20,322 nt of DNA from CAZPQV01 sp964588705 (GCA_964588705.1 CAZPQV010000042.1:1-20322); one strand, 5' to 3'. Positions 13,838 to 20,224 are shown, numbered from the stretch's first letter. The notes: generated by a model from the sequence alone, not told the origin. Numbers and translations are program-made.

Positions 13838-13900
13838 ACTCATCACCGTGCATCCTTCAATCTGCATCCTGCATCCTTCACCGTGCATCCTGCACCTATT
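13838..13900 (-). repeat. Heptamer tandem repeat tract 4 (9 units)
   Basis: Plus-strand units: ACTCATC, ACCGTGC, ATCCTTC, AATCTGC, ATCCTGC, ATCCTTC, ACCGTGC, ATCCTGC, ACCTATT. The 7-base period is unbroken over 63 bases. Weaker units (GCCGGAT, GTTGGAT) may extend it back to 13810. Within it, the three-unit block ACCGTGC/ATCCTTC or ATCCTGC recurs, as if longer duplications occurred. It lies between the 6S RNA 3' end and the rny start codon. Confidence 0.9.
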
Positions 13901-13913
13901 ACACGACTCCATA

Positions 13914-14084
13914 AAAAAACCTACAACAGTTCAGCGATTGAGAGTAAACTCCTAATCAACACGATTTGGACTGATTTTTACGGTCTGTAATCCGCGTAAA
14001 GCGGCACGCCATTCCGTAAACTTTTGCCCGGTAATTGTTTAGCGTTGAGTTTACCTTAAATGTGTTAGAACTATTGTAGGCAGT
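13914..14084 (-). ncRNA. ssrS: 6S RNA
   Basis: The 345-base gap between rny (13760) and zapA (14106) holds a rod-shaped RNA of about 170 bases on the minus strand. 6S RNA binds sigma-70-type RNA polymerase holoenzyme and dampens transcription in slow growth. The ends pair in a 13-bp closing stem: 14080-14068 (CCTACAATAGTTC) with 13932-13920 (GAACTGTTGTAGG), all Watson-Crick except one G-U. Inside, GGTAAACTC pairs with GAGTTTACT. The far end has TTTACGG/CCGTAAA (13977-13983 with 14014-14020) topped by CCGC-TTTAC-GCGG. Large unpaired strands between these make the expected central bubble. The 3' end runs into seven T residues (13919-13913). 6S genes commonly sit beside zapA, as here. Ends are approximate. 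Confidence 0.87.
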
Positions 14085-14105
14085 CTTTTTTTGGAAAAGA
14101 AAAAT

Positions 14106-14393
14106 CTACTTTTCCAGGCCTTCCAAAAGGTTGTTCAGATGCTGAACGCGCTCGTTGGAAGCATTTATATTTCTTTCGTTATTCAAAGCAAAAACTTCAG
14201 CATTGGTTCCCATTTTCAGGGCGCACATTGCCAATGCATCCTGTTTGTCGCGAACGTCAAAACTCGCTTCAAAATCTTTTATCATGCTCTCTATCTGCTT
14301 TCCTACTTTACGAAGGGTTTCTTCTTCGGCAGCAGGAACATTGAGCGGATACGTTCGTCCGGCGATATTGATGGTAATTCTTCTTACTTCCAT
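14106..14393 (-). CDS. zapA: Cell division protein ZapA
   Basis: A 95-residue cytoplasmic protein that bundles FtsZ filaments at the division ring. The N-terminal part (VRRITINIAGRTYPLNVPAAEEETLRKVGKQIESMIKDF) is the ZapA globular domain, with the family's I-x-I-x-G-x-x-Y-x-L pattern. The rest is the helix that forms the tetramer (DKQDALAMCALKMGTNAEVFAL then a C-terminal coiled-coil helix). The start overlaps the stop of the upstream coiled-coil gene by one base (TAATG), so the two are translationally coupled. The 6S RNA gene lies just downstream. Confidence 0.92.
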   Translation of the reverse strand: MEVRRITINIAGRTYPLNVPAAEEETLRKVGKQIESMIKDFEASFDVRDKQDALAMCALKMGTNAEVFALNNERNINASNERVQHLNNLLEGLEK

Positions 14394-14695
14394 TATAAGC
14401 CGCTGTTCTGAAGTTGTGCAATACAGTTGTCCACCTCTTTTATCAAACGGTTGATATGGTTTTTCATCAGCCGGTTGTGTGCAGGATTTCCTGATATTGC
14501 GGATTGAAGTTTTATATTTTTTTGTTCTTCTGCTAATTCCTGACTTTTTCTTCTTTCAACATCGTATTTCTGCTTCATTTCCTCAAAATCTTTGGAAAGT
14601 GTATCATATTCCTCACGCAAATTCTGATAGTCTTTTTTAAGTATCAGAATCCTCTTTTCAAGCAGTGAAAAATTACTTTCAAGATCTTTGAGCAT
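14393..14695 (-). CDS. Coiled-coil protein cotranscribed with zapA
   Basis: A 100-residue protein with heptad-like Leu/Ile spacing over residues 5-65 (LESNFSLLEKRILILKKDYQNLREEYDTLSKDFEEMKQKY) and a short conserved-looking tail, RLMKNHINRLIKEVDNCIAQL. It has no signal peptide or membrane span. By size, coiled-coil content and coupling to zapA it could be a ZapB-like division factor, but this is inference from context; homology cannot be shown by eye. A TAnnTTTG word lies upstream, so the transcript probably starts here and runs into zapA. Confidence 0.85.
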   Translation of the reverse strand: MLKDLESNFSLLEKRILILKKDYQNLREEYDTLSKDFEEMKQKYDVERRKSQELAEEQKNIKLQSAISGNPAHNRLMKNHINRLIKEVDNCIAQLQNSGL

Positions 14696-14719
14696 TTCAG
14701 GTTTTAATTCTAACTATTG

Positions 14720-14727
14720 CAAAAATA
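14720..14727 (-). promoter_or_regulatory. Candidate -7 promoter element of the coiled-coil protein-zapA operon
   Basis: The minus strand reads TATTTTTG, matching TAnnTTTG, 24 bases before the ATG at 14695. No clear -33 box is seen. The region is very A/T-rich, so chance matches are possible. Confidence 0.45.
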
Positions 14728-14781
14728 AAAAAAAATAGTTTTAAAAGAAGGAAAACAGAAGTTTAATTTTCGCTATTTAAA

Positions 14782-14812
14782 ACAAAAAAGAGAAAACACA
14801 ATGCTTTCTCCC
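14782..14812 (-). terminator. Rho-independent terminator after porT
   Basis: On the minus strand GAGAAA (14810-14805) pairs with TTTCTC (14795-14790), and six T residues follow. It starts about 30 bases after the porT stop. Confidence 0.7.
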
Positions 14813-14840
14813 TTTAAATATTTTTAAATCAAATGATTAT

Positions 14841-15641
14841 CTATTCGAATTTCAAGACAAACATAAACACCCGGGACTGTGCCTGAGAGATACCTGCAGC
14901 CCAATAAGGTGGCGTTTCAGGATTGTCTTTTACAACCTCGTTATTGGTAACAAAAGTTCCTCTGAAACCCGGCGTTAATTTAAATCTTGAAAAATAAAAC
15001 TGAATTCCAGCTTCCACACTCCATCCGAAATTATGGGTGGTTGTTCTGAAAATCCCTTGCGAATTATCATCAGCAGCGCCTTGGTTCGACTGCAGATTCA
15101 CCAAATAATTGACACCTGCCGCCGCGTAAGGACGCGAATTGTACCAGCGGTCGCCATGAAATTCCAACATCAAAGGAACATCAATATAAGTGGATTTTAC
15201 AGTTCTGTATATATCGGCATCGGTTAAAACTCTCGGTGTGAACGGTTCATTTACAGGTTTTTCTAAGGATCCCATAGCGAACCGGTCGTTCTCCTGTGTA
15301 TCGAAAGTAAATTCTCTTTGAACAAATTGTAAGCCCGGTTCCAGCCTTAAATCGAAATTTTCATTAAGACGCATTTTTCCAATTAATCCTGCTCCAAAAC
15401 TCGCACTTCCTTTTACGGTTACAAGATTTTTCATTTTATCCTTACTCATCCCAAATTTTGGATCGAGAATAAGTTTATAATCATAATAATTACCTGCCAG
15501 GAAAAAACCCCATGAAAATTTTTGCTCGTCGAAACCTTCAAGATTGTCCATTCTGTCTTTGGTACGAAACAACTGAGCATCTGCAAAATAAGATGTGCAG
15601 AACAAAAGAACGAACAATATTTTTGTTATGGTTTTAAGCAT
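14841..15641 (-). CDS. porT: Type IX secretion outer-membrane beta-barrel protein PorT (SprT)
   Basis: A 266-residue outer-membrane protein. The signal peptide MLKTITKILFVLLFCTSYFADAQ is followed by LFRTKDRMDNLEGFDEQKFSWGFFLAGNYYDYKL, then amphipathic strands such as ASFGAGLIGKMRLNENFDLRLEPGLQFVQREF, TYIDVPLMLEFHG, PYAAAGVNYLVNL and WSVEAGIQFYFSRFKLTPGFRG. The last residue is an aromatic-preceded Glu in MFVLKFE, close to the usual barrel end. PorT/SprT belongs to the type IX secretion and gliding machinery of Bacteroidetes, and the size and N-terminal region fit. Its start codon overlaps the menG stop by one base (TAATG), and menG-porT adjacency is known in flavobacteria. A general PorT-like barrel is the alternative reading. 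Confidence 0.85.
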   Translation of the reverse strand: MLKTITKILFVLLFCTSYFADAQLFRTKDRMDNLEGFDEQKFSWGFFLAGNYYDYKLILDPKFGMSKDKMKNLVTVKGSASFGAGLIGKMRLNENFDLRLEPGLQFVQREFTFDTQENDRFAMGSLEKPVNEPFTPRVLTDADIYRTVKSTYIDVPLMLEFHGDRWYNSRPYAAAGVNYLVNLQSNQGAADDNSQGIFRTTTHNFGWSVEAGIQFYFSRFKLTPGFRGTFVTNNEVVKDNPETPPYWAAGISQAQSRVFMFVLKFE

Positions 15642-16360
15642 TATTTGGTTGCTTTATAAATCGTGGCAATACCTAAACTCAGTTTTTTGTATTCAACGTT
15701 TTTGAAACCTGTATCCAAAAGAATCTGCTTCATTTTTTCTCCGTAAGGAAAAGCGTTTACAGAGTCCGGCAGATAAGTGTAAGCACGGTTATCCTTAGAA
15801 ACCAGCCTTCCAATCATCGGAAGAATATTCTTGAAATAGAACATATAAAACGGTCCTAAAAATCCTTCAACTTTAGAAAACTCAAGAATGTAAACACTGC
15901 TGTTTTCTTTCACCACTCTTCTCAGTTCTGCCAAACCTTTGGTAAGTGTTTCAAAATTTCTTACTCCAAATGCAACGGAAACAGCATCGAATTTATTATC
16001 CTCAAACGGCAGATTTTCCGCATCGCCTTTCTGCATCGAAATTTTATCATCAAGATTCTGCTTCTTAACTTTCTCAATGCCAACGTTCAGCATTTGCTGA
16101 GAAAGGTCCAGCCCAACAACATCGGCTTTAGTTCCTTTCTGCACTGCAATCGCAAGGTCTCCCGTTCCTGTTGCCACATCCAAAACCAGTTTTGGCTGGT
16201 CTTTGTTCATCCATTTTACAAGTTTATCGCGCCAAAGTACGTCGATTTTCATGGAGAGAACGTGGTTCAGAAGGTCATATTTCGGTGCAATATTGTCGAA
16301 CATGTCCTCAACCTGGCTTTTCTTGCTGGCTTCCGTATTGTATGGTGTTATCTGTTTCAA
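15641..16360 (-). CDS. menG: Demethylmenaquinone methyltransferase (MenG/UbiE)
   Basis: A 239-residue SAM-dependent methyltransferase that adds the last methyl group to demethylmenaquinone, making menaquinone for respiration. Seen are the UbiE opening VEDMFDNIAPKYDLLNHVLS (17-36), the SAM-binding motif VLDVATGTGDLAIAV (59-73), VVGLDLSQQMLNVG, the GDAENLPF loop and VSVAFGVRNF, all family signatures. Because this phylum uses menaquinone and not ubiquinone, the menaquinone role is chosen. It is the middle gene of a three-gene operon: four bases after the upstream anchored-protein gene and overlapping porT. Confidence 0.95.
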   Translation of the reverse strand: MKQITPYNTEASKKSQVEDMFDNIAPKYDLLNHVLSMKIDVLWRDKLVKWMNKDQPKLVLDVATGTGDLAIAVQKGTKADVVGLDLSQQMLNVGIEKVKKQNLDDKISMQKGDAENLPFEDNKFDAVSVAFGVRNFETLTKGLAELRRVVKENSSVYILEFSKVEGFLGPFYMFYFKNILPMIGRLVSKDNRAYTYLPDSVNAFPYGEKMKQILLDTGFKNVEYKKLSLGIATIYKATK

Positions 16361-16364
16361 AATA

Positions 16365-16937
16365 TTAAAATTTGTAGTATTCTTTGTAATAGTTCAGGAA
16401 ATCCTGTTTTCTGAAGATTTTCACTCGAGATTCGATGGTATCGATGTTTTTTACCACATTATCGTAGTCTTCATCAATATTATAGTAGAAATCGTCGGTG
16501 TATAATTTATTAAAATGTTTCGGCCCTCCGTAGTATTTTTTACCATCAATTTCAGTTTGTCCTAATGCCGTAAGAAGGGAATCTTTTTTCAGATCGTAGC
16601 CATAATACTGGCGGTGGATGTAATAATCGGAATGGGATATATTTACCAAACCTCTTACTTTATTCACGTTAAAAGCAGAATCGGATAGCAAAGACTTCTT
16701 GTCATCAAACTCTTTAATGCTATTTTTCCCTTCATTAAGCTCCACTTCTACATACTGCCCTCCTGTAATAATTTTTTCGTTTCCGTTGTTGATCTTAAAG
16801 TAATAGGTATTGCTTGTAGGATTATCAACCAAATAAGAATTTTCCTTGGCAAGAAACAGAAAGTAAATTCCAAACGCAAACACTGCAACCATTAACGCTA
16901 CCACAAAACCAAAAAGCGCCGGATTTTTCTTCATCAT
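16365..16937 (-). CDS. Membrane-anchored protein of unknown function, first gene of the menG-porT operon
   Basis: A 190-residue protein with one N-terminal membrane segment (about 8-29, LFGFVVALMVAVFAFGIYFLFL) and a C-terminal domain that should face the periplasm. The domain begins with DNPTSNTYYFKINNGNEKIITGGQYVEVELNEGKNSIKEFDD, a beta-rich stretch with the 'short strand, Gly turn, strand' look of carrier or surface domains. It then becomes very Tyr/Asp-rich (HSDYYIHRQYYGYDLKKDSL, YTDDFYYNIDEDYDN). There are no cysteines and I do not recognise the family. Met1 and Met2 are both usable starts. Its position in the operon hints at an envelope role. A TAnnTTTG word upstream (16960-16967) is the likely operon promoter. 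Confidence 0.85.
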   Translation of the reverse strand: MMKKNPALFGFVVALMVAVFAFGIYFLFLAKENSYLVDNPTSNTYYFKINNGNEKIITGGQYVEVELNEGKNSIKEFDDKKSLLSDSAFNVNKVRGLVNISHSDYYIHRQYYGYDLKKDSLLTALGQTEIDGKKYYGGPKHFNKLYTDDFYYNIDEDYDNVVKNIDTIESRVKIFRKQDFLNYYKEYYKF

Positions 16938-16959
16938 ATATTAAATTATTAGGGCTTTG

Positions 16960-16967
16960 CAAATTTA
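16960..16967 (-). promoter_or_regulatory. Candidate -7 element of the menG-porT operon
   Basis: The minus strand reads TAAATTTG, an exact TAnnTTTG match, 22 bases before the ATG of the first operon gene. It is one half of a divergent promoter pair in a 110-base gap. Confidence 0.6.
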
Positions 16968-17006
16968 ATAATAATTTTGGTTTGTTTAAGATTGCTGATT
17001 AATTCT

Positions 17007-17014
17007 TAACTTTG
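17007..17014 (+). promoter_or_regulatory. Promoter of the FabH-like gene (-7 17007-17014, -33 16981-16984)
   Basis: TAACTTTG matches the -7 consensus, and TTTG at 16981-16984 lies 22 bases before it, close to the expected -33 distance. The ATG follows 33 bases later. This is the best-formed promoter in the window. Confidence 0.65.
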
Positions 17015-17047
17015 CTTCTTAATTAAATTAGAAACATACACGAAACG

Positions 17048-18115
17048 ATGCCAAATACCATAATCATAGGATCAGGAAGTTATTTGCCGGAAAGAATTAT
17101 TGACGGCGCCCACTTCAAAGACTCCGTTTTTTTTGATGATAATTATGTGAAATTAGACAAGTCGAACGAAGAAGTCATTCAGAAGTTTGTTGAAATTACA
17201 GAGATTGAAAACCGCAGATATGTGGACGACGGTGTTATCAATTCTGATATTGGTGCAAAAGCAGCACAAATTGCTTTGGACGATTCGGGGATTGATAAAG
17301 AGAGTTTAGATTACATCATCAGTGCTACCAATTTTGGAGATGTTGATGAATATGGGCAGCAGAGTTTTATGCCTTCTCTTTCTGCAATTATCAAAAACAA
17401 ACTTGGCATTCAGAATCCGAGATGTGTGAATTACGATATGATTTTTGGATGTCCGGGTTGGGTTGAAGCGATGGTTTTGGCAGACATTCTTATTAAATCC
17501 GGAAGAGCAAAAAACATACTTGTGCTGGGTTCTGAAACTTTAAGCAGAGTTACCGATCCTTACGACAGAAATAAAATGATTTTTGCTGATGGTGCCGGTG
17601 CTGTTGTGGTAACCGCTACCGATGAAGAAAACGTTGGAATTATTGCTCACAATACTCTTTGTTTCAACGGAGAGGAGCTTGAATATCTTGAAAATTCGCA
17701 CTCGCTGAATCCGGAAGCTGATCAAAGCAAGAAATACATCAGAATGCGCGGTAGAAAAATCTACGAATTTGCACTAAAATACGTTCCTGATGCGATGAAA
17801 CAAACCATCGACGATGCAGGACTTGGTATTGAAGATATTGATAAAATTCTCCTTCATCAGGCAAATGCGAAGATGGATCACGCCATAATTTCACGTCTTT
17901 TCAAACTTTACGGAATCACAAAATATGATTACTCTGTCTCGCCAATGACGATTCAGGAATACGGAAACTCTTCTGTGGCAACCGTTCCTACAATGTATGA
18001 TTTAATCAAAAAAGGTAAAATGGAAGGACAGTCGTTCAAAGAAAAATCTTATATTCTTTTTGCATCGGTTGGTGCCGGAATGAATATTAACGCGATTGTG
18101 TACAAATTTCCATAA
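17048..18115 (+). CDS. 3-oxoacyl-ACP synthase III family protein (FabH-like)
   Basis: A 355-residue thiolase-fold enzyme of the ketoacyl-ACP synthase III family, which condenses acyl-CoA with malonyl-ACP. Catalytic residues are in place: Cys135 (NYDMIFGCPGWVEAM), His270 (ILLHQANAKM) and Asn307 (QEYGNSSVATVP). Also seen are DGAGAVVV (181-188) and SVGAGMN at the C-terminus. It is about 20-25 residues longer than typical FabH, with an N-terminal insert (residues 21-40: AHFKDSVFFDDNYVKLDKSN). It stands alone, without fabD, fabG or acpP beside it. It may therefore be a second, specialised ketosynthase (secondary lipid or pigment synthesis) rather than the primary FabH; that is inference. Its terminator overlaps the leader of the next gene. 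Confidence 0.9.
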   Translation: MPNTIIIGSGSYLPERIIDGAHFKDSVFFDDNYVKLDKSNEEVIQKFVEITEIENRRYVDDGVINSDIGAKAAQIALDDSGIDKESLDYIISATNFGDVDEYGQQSFMPSLSAIIKNKLGIQNPRCVNYDMIFGCPGWVEAMVLADILIKSGRAKNILVLGSETLSRVTDPYDRNKMIFADGAGAVVVTATDEENVGIIAHNTLCFNGEELEYLENSHSLNPEADQSKKYIRMRGRKIYEFALKYVPDAMKQTIDDAGLGIEDIDKILLHQANAKMDHAIISRLFKLYGITKYDYSVSPMTIQEYGNSSVATVPTMYDLIKKGKMEGQSFKEKSYILFASVGAGMNINAIVYKFP

Positions 18116-18151
18116 GAACGATTTAATTTTTCAATTAAAATAAAAACTTTG

Positions 18152-18189
18152 AGCACAATTTTTGTAAAAATTTTGTGCTTTTATTTTTT
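18152..18189 (+). terminator. Rho-independent terminator after the FabH-like gene
   Basis: AGCACAA (18152-18158) pairs with TTGTGCT (18173-18179). The loop contains TTTTT and AAAAA runs that can extend the helix, and a long T-rich tract follows. The T tract ends three bases before the metallophosphoesterase ATG at 18193. Confidence 0.75.
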
Positions 18190-18192
18190 TAC

Positions 18193-19398
18193 ATGAGGAG
18201 AAACTTCTTAATCTTAACCGCCATTATTTTCCTGTTGGAGTTCTACGTCTATCAGTCGATAAAGACGGTGATTTCAAGTCAATATGGTCGGTGGATTTAC
18301 ATTGGCGTCAATGCCATTCTCTATATTCTTTTGGTTTATAATCTTCTCGCTTTCAGCCGCGACAGAGCCGATCACAGGCAGTTTCAAACCATCGCGGTGA
18401 TTTTTCTTGCTTTTCTGATTCCAAAAATCATCATTGTAGCATTTTTAATGATTGATGATCTGGTGCGATTTCTGCATTTCGGGTACAATTATGTTTCCGA
18501 TTCGGGAAGCAGTCTTCCTGCGAGAAGAAAATTCCTCAGTTTAATCGGTCTCGGAATAGCCGGGACTCTTACAGCACTTTTTGTGGATGGCGTTGTTTTC
18601 GGAAAATACAGGCACCGTGTGCGGCAGGTTCGTTTAAAAATTAAAAATCTACCTGAAAGTTTCAAAGGATACAAAATTGTACACATTTCGGATATGCATG
18701 CCGGAAGTTTCTTTAATCCTGAAAAACTGAAACCTGCGTTTGACCTCATCAATGCACAGGATCCTGATTTGGTTGTTTTCACCGGAGATATGGTAAATGA
18801 CCGTGCCGAAGAATTTATAAACGTTCAGGAAATGTTTGCTTCGATAAAATCTAAAGACGGTAAATTTTCGATCCTGGGAAACCACGATTACGGAATGTAT
18901 ATCGAGTGGAACTCGCCTGAAGCCAAAGCTGCAAACGTTCCAAATTTAATTAAGCTGAAAAAAGAAGCCGGATTCGAAACGCTGCTGAACGAACACCATA
19001 TTATTGAGAAAAACGGTGAAAGAATTTACCTTGTTGGTGTAGAAAACTGGGGCGTAAAACCATTCCCTCAATACGGAGACTTGAATAAAGCCACGGCAGG
19101 AATTCCGAATGATGCAGTGAAAATTCTTTTAAGCCACGATCCTTCACATTTTGAAGCAGAAGTAAAAAATCATCCATCAGATATTGCGCTCACTCTTTCA
19201 GGCCATACTCATGGAATGCAATTCGGCATTGATTTGAAAAACCTGAAATGGTCGCCTGTTCAATACCGATACAAACATTGGGCGGATTTGTATGAAGTTG
19301 ACGGGAAATACCTCTACATCAACCGTGGATTTGGCGTGATTGGATATCCGGGAAGAGTTGGCGTACTGCCGGAGATCACTTTAATAGAACTGAGCTAA
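18193..19398 (+). CDS. Membrane metallophosphoesterase (YkuE/YaeI-like)
   Basis: A 401-residue protein with about four N-terminal membrane spans (roughly 3-22, 35-55, 66-88 and 115-135) and a calcineurin-like phosphoesterase domain (159-400). All metal motifs are seen: SDMHAGSF (166-173, Asp167, His169), FTGDMV (196-201, Asp199), LGNHDYG (228-234, Asn230, His231), LLSHDP (312-317, His315) and LSGHTHGMQFG (335-345, His338, His340). The family hydrolyses phosphoesters on lipids or at the envelope. Before the last span lies PARRKFLSLIGLGIAG, a twin-arginine-like motif, as in the Tat-exported YkuE. The ATG at 18193 is chosen; an in-frame GTG six codons upstream lies inside the terminator hairpin. 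The stop codon overlaps the opposite-strand stop of the next gene. Confidence 0.92.
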   Translation: MRRNFLILTAIIFLLEFYVYQSIKTVISSQYGRWIYIGVNAILYILLVYNLLAFSRDRADHRQFQTIAVIFLAFLIPKIIIVAFLMIDDLVRFLHFGYNYVSDSGSSLPARRKFLSLIGLGIAGTLTALFVDGVVFGKYRHRVRQVRLKIKNLPESFKGYKIVHISDMHAGSFFNPEKLKPAFDLINAQDPDLVVFTGDMVNDRAEEFINVQEMFASIKSKDGKFSILGNHDYGMYIEWNSPEAKAANVPNLIKLKKEAGFETLLNEHHIIEKNGERIYLVGVENWGVKPFPQYGDLNKATAGIPNDAVKILLSHDPSHFEAEVKNHPSDIALTLSGHTHGMQFGIDLKNLKWSPVQYRYKHWADLYEVDGKYLYINRGFGVIGYPGRVGVLPEITLIELS

Positions 19399-19826
19399 AT
19401 TCCATCAAAATCTGAAAGGTCGTTTCGCAACCAGTCGTAAACTTCAACGGTAGATTTCTGAGCCATATCAAACATAATCTGCGTTGTAGTTCCCATCGCG
19501 TGCACTACATTTTCATCATTTTTGGTTGATACAATCGCATATTCCAAGACAAAACTCTTGGTTCCGATTTTCGAAGTTCTTACGTAAACTTTCACATCTT
19601 TTGAGGTGAGCAGAATTTCCTTTTTAAAATCGATATTAATATTTCCGATCAGAAACATGTGCTTGTGCCAATCCCAGGTTTTAGCGGCATTTAACATATA
19701 TACGCCTCGTGCAATTTCAAAATAGGTTGCAAAAACGGCGTTATTCACATGTCCTAAAGCATCCAAATCGCTCCATCTCACCTGAATTGGAAAACTGAAC
19801 TTAAACTCTTTATCTTCTATTTTCAT
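19395..19826 (-). CDS. Hotdog-fold acyl-CoA thioesterase (YbgC/4HBT type), downstream copy
   Basis: A 143-residue single hotdog domain of the 4-hydroxybenzoyl-CoA thioesterase group. The signature VRWSDLDALGHVNNAVFATYFEIAR (16-40) has the acidic pair Asp20/Asp22 and the HVNN motif at 26-29. The second half, FKKEILLTSKDVKVYVRTSKIGTKSFVLEYAIV, carries the family strand pattern. It is translated from an ATG that overlaps the stop of the upstream hotdog gene by four bases (ATGA). It ends at a stop codon that interlocks with the opposite-strand stop of the metallophosphoesterase. Cytoplasmic; substrate unknown. Confidence 0.9.
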   Translation of the reverse strand: MKIEDKEFKFSFPIQVRWSDLDALGHVNNAVFATYFEIARGVYMLNAAKTWDWHKHMFLIGNINIDFKKEILLTSKDVKVYVRTSKIGTKSFVLEYAIVSTKNDENVVHAMGTTTQIMFDMAQKSTVEVYDWLRNDLSDFDGI

Positions 19827-20224
19827 TTTTCTAATTTATTTCTTAAATCTTCCAGCCAATGTTCATTAATTCGCTTTATTTTCAATGTTTCTGCATCCAA
19901 TAAAATCCAAAGTGTACGGGAATCAACCACCAGTTCTTCGCCACGGTAGAATTCCACTTTTCTCGGTTGGCGAATGCCCTCCGGATTTTCGGGATAGGTT
20001 TTCATCGTAAGAATTTCACCTTTAAAAACCTGTTTTTTATACTGAATGTGATGATCGGAAAGCACCCAAAAATCATTAGCGTATTCGGTATGATGTTTCA
20101 GCTGATCCCAGTGCTCCATGGCCATTTCTTCAACCCAATGCACATACTGAACGTTATTCACGTGGTTTAGTGAATCAATATGATTGTCGGAAACCGTAAT
20201 TTTTTTGGAATGGGAAAGTTGCAT
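19823..20224 (-). CDS. Hotdog-fold acyl-CoA thioesterase (4HBT type), upstream copy
   Basis: A 133-residue hotdog domain. KITVSDNHIDSLNHVNNVQYVHWVEEMAMEHWDQL includes the 4HBT catalytic loop with Asp17 and the HVNN motif, and HHIQYKKQVFKGEILTMKTYPENP is the second strand set. I choose the ATG at 20224 (MQLSHSKKI); a TTG five codons upstream would be an unusual start. It overlaps the next hotdog gene by four bases (ATGA), so the two are made together and may form a mixed oligomer. They differ in sequence enough to be old paralogs rather than a recent duplication. Confidence 0.9.
   Translation of the reverse strand: MQLSHSKKITVSDNHIDSLNHVNNVQYVHWVEEMAMEHWDQLKHHTEYANDFWVLSDHHIQYKKQVFKGEILTMKTYPENPEGIRQPRKVEFYRGEELVVDSRTLWILLDAETLKIKRINEHWLEDLRNKLEK

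Noticed and set aside
18175..18192. GTG start for the metallophosphoesterase
   Set aside because: It lies within the terminator hairpin of the preceding gene; ATG 18193 begins a normal membrane segment.
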